Part shown: piece after piece, positions 8,561 through 18,083 of the stretch
How the letters are laid out: each line of letters begins with the position of its first letter
Numbering within the stretch: the stretch's first letter is position 1
Assembly (NCBI RefSeq): GCF_029892965.1
Contig: NZ_JARXWN010000006.1
Location: 179,039 to 243,038, forward strand
DNA: 64,000 nucleotides
DNA from: Dysgonomonas sp. PF1-14
Lineage (GTDB): Bacteria > Bacteroidota > Bacteroidia > Bacteroidales > Dysgonomonadaceae
Reading direction: 5' to 3'
Notes under the pieces: model-generated
What the model saw: the letters and a program-made list of their open reading frames with translations, nothing else
Databases searched by the model: none
Told to the model about the DNA's origin: nothing
Made by a program: the position numbers and the translations under genes

Positions 8561-8590
8561 GGTGGTAGCGGTTGGCAGTGGTTGGCACAG
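8561..8590. repeat. 30-bp phased repeat, copy 2 (intergenic)
   Basis: ggtggtagcg / gttggcagtg / gttggcacag. It differs from the copy at 6721-6750 at one base (c for a at position 9). Both copies are in the same orientation and 1.84 kb apart. The units are phased at 10 bp. It could be a relaxosome or regulator binding site. Confidence 0.7.
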
Positions 8591-8785
8591 GTCAAGGATT
8601 ATTTTAACCTAATAGAAGCCTCTAACTTTGCATAATCGGAGTATAAAGATGCTCTAATCTTGAAATTGCTTATTGAAAAGAAGCTGGCTTTTTAAGGATA
8701 ATAGATGTGCATAACAATGGTAATATTCGGGATAGTTATTCTCATTCTCCATTTGATAGCATCAGTCATTTTCGAAGCTAACGTT

Positions 8786-8933
8786 AATCCACCCTTTCAA
8801 GGTGGATTTTTATTGTCGTCAGACAATAGCAAGGTATGTTTTGAGTACACTCAAAACCGTTTTAAGTGCCTTAAAACACCTTGCCCACTCCTTTGAAAGT
8901 CGGGGGATAATCTTACTCCGAAGTCGTAAGATT
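8786..8933. promoter_or_regulatory. Cluster of five consecutive hairpins, candidate oriT region
   Basis: Perfect inverted repeats: AATCCACC/GGTGGATT (8786-8808, followed by T-run), ATTGTC/GACAAT (8812-8827), GTTTTGAGT/ACTCAAAAC (8838-8857), GTTTTAAG/CTTAAAAC (8859-8877) and AATCTTAC/GTAAGATT (8909-8933). They end 63 bp upstream of the mobilisation operon. The first may be a terminator. The dense run of stems beside a relaxase operon is typical of transfer origins. No nic site could be assigned. Confidence 0.55.
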
Positions 8934-8996
8934 TTGAAGAAACAGTATTAATAAATGGTCGTCCTGTGGCGACAAAGCTAATTATCCAAATGTCAT

Positions 8997-9437
8997 ATGA
9001 ATATGAAAAGAAATGAATCAAGAAAAGGAGGGCGAATTCCCAAAACAGATCCGGCGAAAAATCGCCATGTTTTCTACCTGAATGATGAAAAAGAAGCCAA
9101 GTTCTTATCATTGTTTGAACTGTCGGGAGCAAAAAACAAAGCTCATTTTATCACATCCTGCATCTTCAATAATCCTGTAAAGGTGGTCAAAATAGACAAA
9201 GGACTACATGATTATTATATGCGCTTAACCACATTTTTTGGTCAATTTCGGGCAATTGGAGTCAATTATAATCAGGTTGTGAAAGCTCTTAATTCCAATT
9301 TTTCAGAGAAAAAAGCACTCGCATTTCTCTATAAACTGGAGAAAGCGACCATTGATTTGGTGGATTTACAGAAAAAGATTGTGGCTCTAACCAACGATTT
9401 AAAACAAAAAATCAGTAACGATGATAGCCAAAATTAG
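8997..9437 (+). CDS. Mobilisation accessory protein (MobA/MbpA-like)
   Basis: 146 aa. The N-terminal RKGGRIPKTDPAKNRHVFYLNDEKEAKFLSLF is typical of small Bacteroidetes mobilisation proteins with a ribbon-helix-helix-like DNA-binding start. They bind oriT and help the relaxase nick. A helical C-terminal part follows. A second in-frame ATG lies at 9003. Its last 17 nt overlap the relaxase gene, so the pair is translationally coupled. The hairpin cluster directly upstream is its likely DNA target. Confidence 0.8.
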   Translation: MNMKRNESRKGGRIPKTDPAKNRHVFYLNDEKEAKFLSLFELSGAKNKAHFITSCIFNNPVKVVKIDKGLHDYYMRLTTFFGQFRAIGVNYNQVVKALNSNFSEKKALAFLYKLEKATIDLVDLQKKIVALTNDLKQKISNDDSQN

Positions 9438-10641
9438 CGCAGGAAGTTCATTGTTCGGAGCATTATCTTATAACCACGAAAAGGTTGAACAGGGAGAAGC
9501 AAAGGTTCTTTTCGGCAACCGTATTGTTGAAAATATGGATTCCGAATATACAATGCAAAATATGATGGAATCTTTCAAACCTTATTTGGATGCCAATAAT
9601 AGAACTGAAAAACCGATACTTCATATATCAATCAATCCTCATCCCGATGATAAACTGACAGATGCACAACTATTGGAAATCGGACAAAAGTATATGAATC
9701 AGATGGGATATGGCGACCAACCTTATCTTATATATAAGCATGAGGATCTGGATCGGCATCACCTACATATTGTGAGCATCAATGTAGATGAAACAGGCAA
9801 GAAAATCAGCAATTCCAATGATTTTTATAAATCGAAAAAAATTGCCCGAGCTTTAGAAAAGGAGTACAATCTACTTCCTGCCGAAAGGCAAAAGCAATCG
9901 GATAATCTGCCTCTCAAACGAGTAGATTATAAAGGCGGCGATGTAAAAAAACAGGTTTCTGGTGTAGCCAAATCCGTGATGAAGGATTATCGTTTCCAAA
10001 GCTTCAACGAATATAAGGCTGTACTTTCAATCTATGGAGTGACAGTAGAAGAAGTCAAAGGCGAAGTCAGAGGTAAAACCTATAATGGATTAGTGTATTC
10101 TGCTCTGGATAAGAAAGGAGAAAAAATTGGTAATCCGTTCAAAGCATCATTAATTGGAAAAGCAGTTGGTTATGATGCTCTGCAAAAGCGGATTACTTTT
10201 TCTAAACAATCTATGAAGGATAAGGCTATATATAATAGGTGTAGGAATATTATATTTCCTCTTTTAAACCAGAAGCCTAACCGAAAGACTTTTGAGAGAG
10301 AACTCGCAAAGAATAATATATCTGTATTATTTAGAGAGAATGATGAAGGTCGCATCTATGGGGCAACATTTATCGACTATCAAGAAAAAGCGGTATTTAA
10401 TGGTTCTCGTTTAGGTAAAGAGTTTTCAGCGAATGTGTTTCATAGCTTGTTTAATGAAAATCATAAAGCGGAAGCCAATTATCTATTGCATGATAATAAT
10501 TACTTCCAGGAACAGAACAACGAGATGGAATCTTTGGGTGGATTACTGGATATGGTACAACATGGTGATAACTATGAAGAAATTGCCTTTACGAATCGAA
10601 TGAAACGGAAAAAGAAAAAGCACAGAGGACCTAATCTATAA
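9421..10641 (+). CDS. Relaxase/mobilisation nuclease (MOBP type, MobB-like)
   Basis: 406 aa. The N-terminal relaxase domain carries Tyr17 (LSYNHEKV), a candidate nicking residue. The metal-binding motif HEDLDRHHLHIV lies at residues 107-118, with His107, His114 and His116. This enzyme would cut one strand at oriT and stay covalently bound to the 5' end during transfer. The C-terminal 200 residues are basic and end in a Lys/Arg-rich tail. Length and start (MIAKISAGSSLFGALSYN) match Bacteroides relaxases. It overlaps the preceding gene by 17 nt. Confidence 0.93.
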   Translation: MIAKISAGSSLFGALSYNHEKVEQGEAKVLFGNRIVENMDSEYTMQNMMESFKPYLDANNRTEKPILHISINPHPDDKLTDAQLLEIGQKYMNQMGYGDQPYLIYKHEDLDRHHLHIVSINVDETGKKISNSNDFYKSKKIARALEKEYNLLPAERQKQSDNLPLKRVDYKGGDVKKQVSGVAKSVMKDYRFQSFNEYKAVLSIYGVTVEEVKGEVRGKTYNGLVYSALDKKGEKIGNPFKASLIGKAVGYDALQKRITFSKQSMKDKAIYNRCRNIIFPLLNQKPNRKTFERELAKNNISVLFRENDEGRIYGATFIDYQEKAVFNGSRLGKEFSANVFHSLFNENHKAEANYLLHDNNYFQEQNNEMESLGGLLDMVQHGDNYEEIAFTNRMKRKKKKHRGPNL

Positions 10642-10699
10642 AATATATGACAGATTGACTTAACGTTATTCTTGGTGCGATGTTTGATATAGATTTACC

Positions 10700-11017
10700 A
10701 TGAATGGAAAAATAGAAATCTTGGAAAATGATAAGAATCAACGTATAGATGATTTTTATCTGACTTTTAAAAAGAAACTGGAGGAAATACACACATTTCC
10801 TTCTGACTATGTTTTTAAGTTTATTGTATCTGCTGAACAGAGCAATATCGCGAAAGTGCATTCAATCTTTGAAAATGCAAATGCGAGTTTTTCAATGAGA
10901 GATAGTAAAAACGGTAAATATTCAAGTATTACGGTTAAAGCCCCAGTCAGTGATGCTGATGATGTTGTAATTTATTACAGGCAGGTAGCAGCCATTGATG
11001 GTGTAATGATGCTTTAA
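10700..11017 (+). CDS. DUF493 family protein (YbeD-like)
   Basis: 105 aa. The pattern FP..YVFKFIV, then DSKNGKYSSITV and finally IDGVMML is that of DUF493 (YbeD; putative lipoate-regulatory or ACT-like small domain). DUF493 genes are usually chromosomal. Here one sits between the relaxase (58 nt upstream) and the coupling protein, and has its own terminator-like hairpin at 11038-11066. Its job in conjugation, if any, is unknown. It may have been captured with the element. Confidence 0.7.
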   Translation: MNGKIEILENDKNQRIDDFYLTFKKKLEEIHTFPSDYVFKFIVSAEQSNIAKVHSIFENANASFSMRDSKNGKYSSITVKAPVSDADDVVIYYRQVAAIDGVMML

Positions 11018-11037
11018 CTCGAACTACCTAAAATAAG

Positions 11038-11066
11038 AATCCTCAAACAGATAATGTTTGGGGATT
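11038..11066 (+). terminator. Hairpin after the DUF493 gene
   Basis: AATCCTCAAAC and GTTTGGGGATT form an 11-bp stem with one G-U pair around a 7-nt loop, 20 nt downstream of the stop. The following attcatta is only weakly T-rich. It probably ends or attenuates the mobilisation operon before the coupling protein promoter. Confidence 0.6.
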
Positions 11067-11138
11067 ATTCATTATATAGAATTATATCATGTCCGAGTGT
11101 TGGCGGCAAACTGTCTCATTTTTAGAACTGTATAGATA

Positions 11139-11166
11139 TTAGTTTTGGACTCAAATTCAAAACTAA
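11139..11166 (+). promoter_or_regulatory. Coupling protein promoter inside an inverted repeat
   Basis: A Bacteroidetes -7 box TAGTTTTG (11140-11147) lies in the left arm of the perfect inverted repeat TTAGTTTTG-n10-CAAAACTAA (11139-11147/11158-11166). The gene starts 7 nt after the right arm. The overlap suggests a repressor operator, or a leader hairpin controlling translation. No clear -33 element was seen. Confidence 0.5.
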
Positions 11167-11173
11167 TAGTATT

Positions 11174-13177
11174 ATGCAACAAGAAGACGATTTAAGAGGG
11201 TTAGCCAAAGTCATGGAGTTCATGAGGGCTATCAGTATATTATTTGTAGTAATCCATATTTATTGGTTCTGCTACCAATCAATAAGGGAAACAGGAATCA
11301 ATATCGGAGTTGTAGATAAAATCCTGCTGAATTTTCAAAATACAGCAGGGTTGTTTTCTAATATACTTTGGACAAAGCTATTTGCCGTAGTATTTCTTGG
11401 TCTATCCTGTTTGGGGACAAAGGGAGTAAAAGAAGAAAAAATCACATGGAATAAGATATACATATTCCTGTTCTTTGGCTTTATCTTCTTTTTTCTCAAT
11501 TGGTGGATACTGGCTTTATCTCTACCGTTGATAGCCAATACTGCTATCTATGTATTTACGATAACGACTGGTTATATCCTATTACTAATGGCAGGGTTGT
11601 GGATGAGTAGGCTATTGAAGAACAACCTGATGGAGGATGTATTCAATTTGGAGAACGAATCCTTTATGCAGGAAACACGATTAATAGAGAACGAATATTC
11701 CATTAATCTACCGACTCGATTTCTCTACAAGAAGAAGTGGAATAATGGGTGGATTAATGTTGTTAATCCGTTCCGGGCATCTATTGTGTTAGGAACTCCA
11801 GGTAGTGGTAAATCTTATGCAATAGTAAACAACTACATCAAACAGCAGATTGCAAAAGGTTTTTCAATGTATATATATGATTATAAGTTCGACGATCTAT
11901 CAACTATCGCTTATAATGAGTTACTCAAAAATCTTGACAAATATGAAATCAAACCTAAATTCTATGTAATCAATTTCGATAATCCGGCAAAGAGCCACAG
12001 ATGCAACCCGATTGCTCCCGAGTTTATGACGGATATCAGTGATGCATATGAATCAGCTTATACGATAATGCTAAATCTTAATAAAACATGGATTCAGAAA
12101 CAAGGGGATTTTTTCGTGGAATCGCCAATTATCTTATTGGCTGCTATAATTTGGTATCTCAAAATATATAAGGATGGAAAATATTGTACATTTCCCCATG
12201 CAATCGAATTCCTTAATAAGAAATATGCAGATATATTTCCCATACTGACATCGTACTCTCAATTGGAAAACTATCTTTCTCCTTTTATGGATGCATGGGA
12301 AGGTGGGGCGCAAGACCAACTCCAAGGGCAGATAGCTTCTGCCAAAATACCTTTGTCCAGGATGATTAGTCCTCAACTGTATTGGGTAATGACAGGTAAT
12401 GATTTTACATTGGATATCAATAATCCGAAAGAACCTAAAATCCTTTGTGTAGGGAATAATCCTGACAGGCAGAATATCTATTCGGCTGCATTGGGTTTAT
12501 ACAATAGCCGTATTGTGAAATTAATAAACAAGAAAGAACAACTCAAATCATCTGTTATTATTGACGAGTTGCCTACCATATATTTCCGTGGATTGGATAA
12601 CCTGATTGCTACTGCTCGTAGCAACAAAGTGGCTGTGTGTTTAGGATTTCAGGATTATAGTCAGTTGAACCGTGATTATGGAGATAAAGAATCGAAAGTG
12701 GTGCAAAATACCGTTGGAAATATCTTTTCGGGACAGGTTGTAGGAGAATCGGCAAAGACATTATCAGATCGTTTTGGAAAGGTTTTACAGAAGCGTCAGT
12801 CTATGACAATAAATCGTCAAGATAAATCGACGTCTATCAGCACTCAACTGGATAGCCTTATTCCTGCCAGCAAGATATCGAATCTTACTCAAGGTATGTT
12901 TGTAGGTGCGGTTTCAGATAACTTTGATGAACGGATTGAGCAGAAGATATTTCATGCTGAAATTGTGGTGGATAATGTTAAAGTTTCAGCAGAGATGAAA
13001 AACTATCGAAAAATTCCTATCTTGACCAACTTTATTAATACGGAAGGTGTTGATTTAATGGAAGAAGAGATTCAAAAGAATTATTCTCAGATTAAAGCGG
13101 ATATCGGGCAGATTGTAAAGGAGGAATTGGAACGGATAAGTAGTGATGAGAATCTAAAGCACCTGATTAAAGGATAA
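11174..13177 (+). CDS. Type IV coupling protein (YWFCY/TraG family, MobC-like)
   Basis: 667 aa. The N-terminal membrane module contains the family's YWFCY signature at residues 30-34 and about four helices within the first 145 residues. The ATPase domain has Walker A GTPGSGKS at 207-214 and a Walker B-type strand VIIDELPTIYF. Coupling proteins carry the relaxase-DNA complex to the mating channel and pump DNA through the inner membrane. The gene has its own promoter with an inverted repeat and ends at a long hairpin. Confidence 0.93.
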   Translation: MQQEDDLRGLAKVMEFMRAISILFVVIHIYWFCYQSIRETGINIGVVDKILLNFQNTAGLFSNILWTKLFAVVFLGLSCLGTKGVKEEKITWNKIYIFLFFGFIFFFLNWWILALSLPLIANTAIYVFTITTGYILLLMAGLWMSRLLKNNLMEDVFNLENESFMQETRLIENEYSINLPTRFLYKKKWNNGWINVVNPFRASIVLGTPGSGKSYAIVNNYIKQQIAKGFSMYIYDYKFDDLSTIAYNELLKNLDKYEIKPKFYVINFDNPAKSHRCNPIAPEFMTDISDAYESAYTIMLNLNKTWIQKQGDFFVESPIILLAAIIWYLKIYKDGKYCTFPHAIEFLNKKYADIFPILTSYSQLENYLSPFMDAWEGGAQDQLQGQIASAKIPLSRMISPQLYWVMTGNDFTLDINNPKEPKILCVGNNPDRQNIYSAALGLYNSRIVKLINKKEQLKSSVIIDELPTIYFRGLDNLIATARSNKVAVCLGFQDYSQLNRDYGDKESKVVQNTVGNIFSGQVVGESAKTLSDRFGKVLQKRQSMTINRQDKSTSISTQLDSLIPASKISNLTQGMFVGAVSDNFDERIEQKIFHAEIVVDNVKVSAEMKNYRKIPILTNFINTEGVDLMEEEIQKNYSQIKADIGQIVKEELERISSDENLKHLIKG

Positions 13178-13178
13178 A

Positions 13179-13252
13179 AAAGCATGGATGCATTATCTCC
13201 AGCTATAGGGGTACTGGTATACCTTACGAACAGGAGTAATGCTCCATGCTTT
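13179..13252 (+). terminator. Long imperfect hairpin after the coupling protein
   Basis: AAAGCATGGATGCATTA (13179-13195) pairs with TAATGCTCCATGCTTT (13237-13252) with one bulged base. The stem can continue inwards through tctcc/ggag to a small ggta/tacc hairpin. It starts at the coupling protein stop codon. It may be a terminator, or a structured RNA or DNA element; no long T-run follows. Confidence 0.5.
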
Positions 13253-13343
13253 ATGTGCATGAACATTATTTCCTTTTCTTTTGTTCGTGAATTTTAAATT
13301 ACCAGTTTTCTATTCGCTAAAGAAAATGAAATACAATGATCTA

Positions 13344-13977
13344 TTATTTATCTTTCCTTCTTATTTTTTTCTTTTTAAAAATTCCATTATCCATATTATC
13401 CATTCGTTCGTTTAGCTTTTCAATCATTTCATCAAGAAAGAGAGTGCGGCTTCCGACTCTCCTTCGGATAGCTCTGAATGTATCATAACAATCTTTTACT
13501 TCAAAGGAGAATAGTTGACAGAGAATTTCAATCAGAGAATTTATGTCTATATCTCCATTATCAAATTTCTTGGTTTCTAAGGCTCCATATGCAAATTCGA
13601 CTAAATCAGCTGCGGTTCCGGTCCAATGAAGGTCTTGTTCTGATTTCTTTTCTTTTTGATTTCCTTTATTACTATTATTCTGTAATTGCCATTGTAAGAT
13701 TTTCAGTTCTATATCAATAAGAGAGATTGCCTTGATTGTATATTTTAAGGCATTTTTTTTCCTGTCCGTTAGATAAAATATCACGAACTCCAACTAACTC
13801 CAAACGCACAAAACCAAGATGATAATACAGCTTTGCAATGTTTGTTTCAATTTGTAGCTTGTCTAATAGTTTTAGTGCAAATTCGTCATAGGCTTCTTCA
13901 AGTTTTGTTAGAAAATTGTTACTTTCATCTTGTTTAGATAAGATAGAAAATAATTTCAAATTCATTAAATTTTTCAT
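13344..13977 (-). pseudogene. RteC-like regulator gene split by a frame change
   Basis: The C-terminal frame (13793-13344) encodes LHWTGTAADLVEFAYGALE and a tail SRTLFLDEMIEKLNERMD, both characteristic of RteC, the activator of the excision operon in CTnDOT-type elements. The N-terminal part (13977 to about 13790) is in another frame and would stop at 13714. The change maps close to the T-run read from 13775-13778. Joining the frames gives roughly 210 continuous residues. Either the gene is inactivated, or the assembly has a one- or two-base error. No rteA/rteB is visible in the window. Confidence 0.65.
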
Positions 13978-14060
13978 TTTAAAAAAATTATAATTATTAA
14001 TTAGTGATACAAAGACTCAATACGTAGAGTCTACTTTATTCTAATCTTTTAATTAATTCT

Positions 14061-15233
<1,173 letters not shown>

Positions 15234-18080
15234 TTATTTATATGTTTGAATAATTCCTGTTTGAATGTTATAACCTTCTGTATATATACCATACAAATTT
15301 GCTTTCGGAGAAAGTGTTTGATCAATGATAAGTATTCGCTCCTCCTGTGGCATCAGTGTAAAATAACCGTCAGAAACAGAAACAGGGAGAATCTCTTTTT
15401 CTGTTTCTATATCTACAACTTTAATTTTTATTCCTATGGCAGGAGTCGAGGTAGGATTATAAAGTTTAAAATAAATTAGGTTATCGTTTTGATATATAAT
15501 CTTTGCTTCCAATCCTGTATACGGCAAATCGTTGAATGATCTGTAAGTTCCGCTTTTACCTGTAAGCCAGTATTCATTCAAAGAAAGTATTTCTTCCTCA
15601 TCTATCAATTTAAGGCGTAAAAGATAAGGTACATTTGTATTCCTTAATTTTTCAATAAACGATAAATGGACACTGTCACGTGAATTTGCATTCAGGTCAA
15701 TATTTGTTCTTTCCGAATAAAGCACTTCATTGGATAATGAATATGCTTTCATTTCTATCAAAATATTTTTTCTGTTATGATTTGTTGTATTTACAACAGC
15801 AATAGTGTAATCATGTGCATTCATTTGAATATGAAAAGGCTCACAAGCCTTCTTAGCACCATAATATGCTCCTGTAGTTTCATAATCCCATGAATAAGTT
15901 TGCCAAACTGTACTTGGCCAGGCCGGATGCGACATCCATAGCAATAGTCCTGATGTATTCTTCCACAGTTTGTTATTCCATGCTTCAAACATGGCACGGT
16001 GGCTATTGTAATTTATTAGTTGTGCTTTTTTACAAAAATCCGGCATGGAAACAGCTTCACCATAAAGGCTATCTATTGTAGCACTATATCCCCATTTACC
16101 AAAATAAAAGTCGTGGTAATACCAAACATCACCAATAGGCCATAGGTCAGCTTCACTCATCATCTTTTTCATAGAAGAAGCTAGTGGTACAGCCATTGTT
16201 CCCAATTCGGTAGAGAATCCCTCCGCTATCTGAGTAAAGTATACCGATTCATTTGGTTTATAATCCCACGGACCACTCGAACGCAGATTTAAATAACGGG
16301 AACTTCCGATATATAATCTTGTTCCATCTATTTTAGATGTTGCTTCTACCAATTCAGCTTCTAGCTCAGGGCGTGCATATCCTTCATTGCGAGGACACCA
16401 GATAATCAAAGAAGGATGATTGCGATACCGTACAATCACATCTTTTACATTGTCCATAAATAAATTTTTGTCCTCGGGTTCCAGATTAAATCCAAGTGTT
16501 GAATACCAGAAGTCATTCCATACCAAAATTCCATATTCATCACACAAATCAAAAAATACCTTCTCTGTTGATTCTCCAGTCCAGTTACGAATCATATTGA
16601 ATTCAGCTTCTTTGTGTAATTTAATATATGGTTCCATTTTCAAACGGGATACCTTTTTCATAGCATCATCCATGCCCCAATTTCCACCTCTGCAAAAGAT
16701 AGGGACACCATTGACTTTTACAACCAGATAAGGATTAGTATTATCTTTTATAACAGGCATTTTTGAACAGAAAGACTTATCTGTAAATGTCGGAATACTT
16801 ATACCATCAGATAAATTAACCCGAATGCCATTGTTCCATGGATAAGGATTATTTTGCAGCCATTGCAAAGGATTATAATCTACCCTTACATGTTTGTCTG
16901 AATCAGGGGTTTCTGCAATCAGCATTTCAAATGAAACCTCACGTATTCCAAAACGCTCTTTTACCTTATCGCTCTGTACTTTATTAACTGAGGCACTCAC
17001 AGTTGCCTCATACAGATGAGGTTCACCATATCCATTAGGCCACCATAGCTTCGGATTATTTAGACATAATTCTGAATAAGTGGAGGGGGTGAATGAAATG
17101 GTTTGTTTAGATTGTGGGGACATTTCTACTTGTTTGGATATCTGCATTCCAGCTATATGTAGTAATAAGGTTGTTTTCTGTCTTTTTGACGATAAATTAC
17201 TGACGTCTACGTTTACTGTTACCAAAGCTTGAGTGGTATCAGGTAGATTCAGGTCAGTAATTATCTGCATGTCTGATAACCTAATATCGTCCGTGTAAGA
17301 TAAAGATACATCCTGCCAGATTCCAATATTGCGGTCTCGGATACCAGGCATCCAATCCCAGCCTTCGGAGGATATAAACGTTGGTCCGTCAAGACACAGA
17401 ACACCCCCATTTGGGCCATAAGAGGTGCGGGCAGATTGTTCGTGCGGTATACCCGGATTATTGGGAGGGTAAATTATAACCTTAAGTTCATTTTCATCCC
17501 TGATGTGAGAAGAAATATTAAAAATACCTTTTTTAAATGCTCCTTCTATTCTACCGATAGAAATATTATTTAGGAACACATCCGCCATGTAATTAATACC
17601 TTGAAAATTGAGGAACACATTTTTACTGTTCTTTTCCGGTGATTTGAATTTCAATGTATAAATCCAGTTTTTACGGCATAGATCATCCGGGATTTTCATC
17701 ATATTGAGTCCAAAATAAGGATCTTCATATTCACCTTGATTTACCAATGTTGTTAAAACTGTACCCGGAACCGTGGCTTTATATCTTTTTGCATATATTT
17801 CGTCGGCTGTTAATACCCATCCTTGATTAAGGCAGTATTCCTTTTCTGATAATCTTATTGGTTTGTGGTAGGATTGATTATCAATTATAGTATATAAAGA
17901 ATCGAATCTGGAATAGGGTAATGTTGCAGAATCCTGAGGGACAGATAGTCCATAATTTTTCCCGATAGGAAATGTATCTGTTTTCTTTATATTATCATTA
18001 GTTACAACATTATTTTGTGCAGACAATCCGGTATGGAAAATTAGAATAAATATACTGAACAAGGGTATGAAATATTTCAT
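15234..18080 (-). CDS. Secreted GH2 family exo-glycosidase (beta-mannosidase/glucosaminidase-like)
   Basis: 948 aa. A signal peptide (about 1-21) precedes a galactose-binding-like sandwich (about 60-230), an Ig-like domain and the TIM barrel. WCPRNEG carries the probable acid/base Glu566. STELGT carries Glu625 as the probable nucleophile, although the usual SEFG form is altered. The overall look is of the branch containing exo-beta-glucosaminidases and atypical mannosidases, so substrate cannot be fixed. Genes overlap closely: 3 nt after the upstream esterase and 12 nt before the next. Confidence 0.8.
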   Translation of the reverse strand: MKYFIPLFSIFILIFHTGLSAQNNVVTNDNIKKTDTFPIGKNYGLSVPQDSATLPYSRFDSLYTIIDNQSYHKPIRLSEKEYCLNQGWVLTADEIYAKRYKATVPGTVLTTLVNQGEYEDPYFGLNMMKIPDDLCRKNWIYTLKFKSPEKNSKNVFLNFQGINYMADVFLNNISIGRIEGAFKKGIFNISSHIRDENELKVIIYPPNNPGIPHEQSARTSYGPNGGVLCLDGPTFISSEGWDWMPGIRDRNIGIWQDVSLSYTDDIRLSDMQIITDLNLPDTTQALVTVNVDVSNLSSKRQKTTLLLHIAGMQISKQVEMSPQSKQTISFTPSTYSELCLNNPKLWWPNGYGEPHLYEATVSASVNKVQSDKVKERFGIREVSFEMLIAETPDSDKHVRVDYNPLQWLQNNPYPWNNGIRVNLSDGISIPTFTDKSFCSKMPVIKDNTNPYLVVKVNGVPIFCRGGNWGMDDAMKKVSRLKMEPYIKLHKEAEFNMIRNWTGESTEKVFFDLCDEYGILVWNDFWYSTLGFNLEPEDKNLFMDNVKDVIVRYRNHPSLIIWCPRNEGYARPELEAELVEATSKIDGTRLYIGSSRYLNLRSSGPWDYKPNESVYFTQIAEGFSTELGTMAVPLASSMKKMMSEADLWPIGDVWYYHDFYFGKWGYSATIDSLYGEAVSMPDFCKKAQLINYNSHRAMFEAWNNKLWKNTSGLLLWMSHPAWPSTVWQTYSWDYETTGAYYGAKKACEPFHIQMNAHDYTIAVVNTTNHNRKNILIEMKAYSLSNEVLYSERTNIDLNANSRDSVHLSFIEKLRNTNVPYLLRLKLIDEEEILSLNEYWLTGKSGTYRSFNDLPYTGLEAKIIYQNDNLIYFKLYNPTSTPAIGIKIKVVDIETEKEILPVSVSDGYFTLMPQEERILIIDQTLSPKANLYGIYTEGYNIQTGIIQTYK

Positions 18081-18083
18081 TAC

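Larger units (their letters stand above)
8127..8996. other. 870-bp noncoding hub between the tra and mob operons
   Basis: No convincing gene is present. From left to right it holds an AT-rich TATCG/CGATA array (about 8150-8520), a 30-bp phased G-rich repeat (8561-8590), a series of five hairpins (8786-8933) and, just before the mobilisation gene, ctaattatccaaa. Divergent transcription leaves on both sides. This is where an ICE of this layout would keep oriT and its control sites. Confidence 0.7.

Noticed and set aside
8705..8896. 63-codon plus-strand frame with a hydrophobic start in the transfer hub
   Set aside because: It runs straight through four perfect hairpins and has no protein-like composition after the first 30 residues. 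The hairpins explain the region better.
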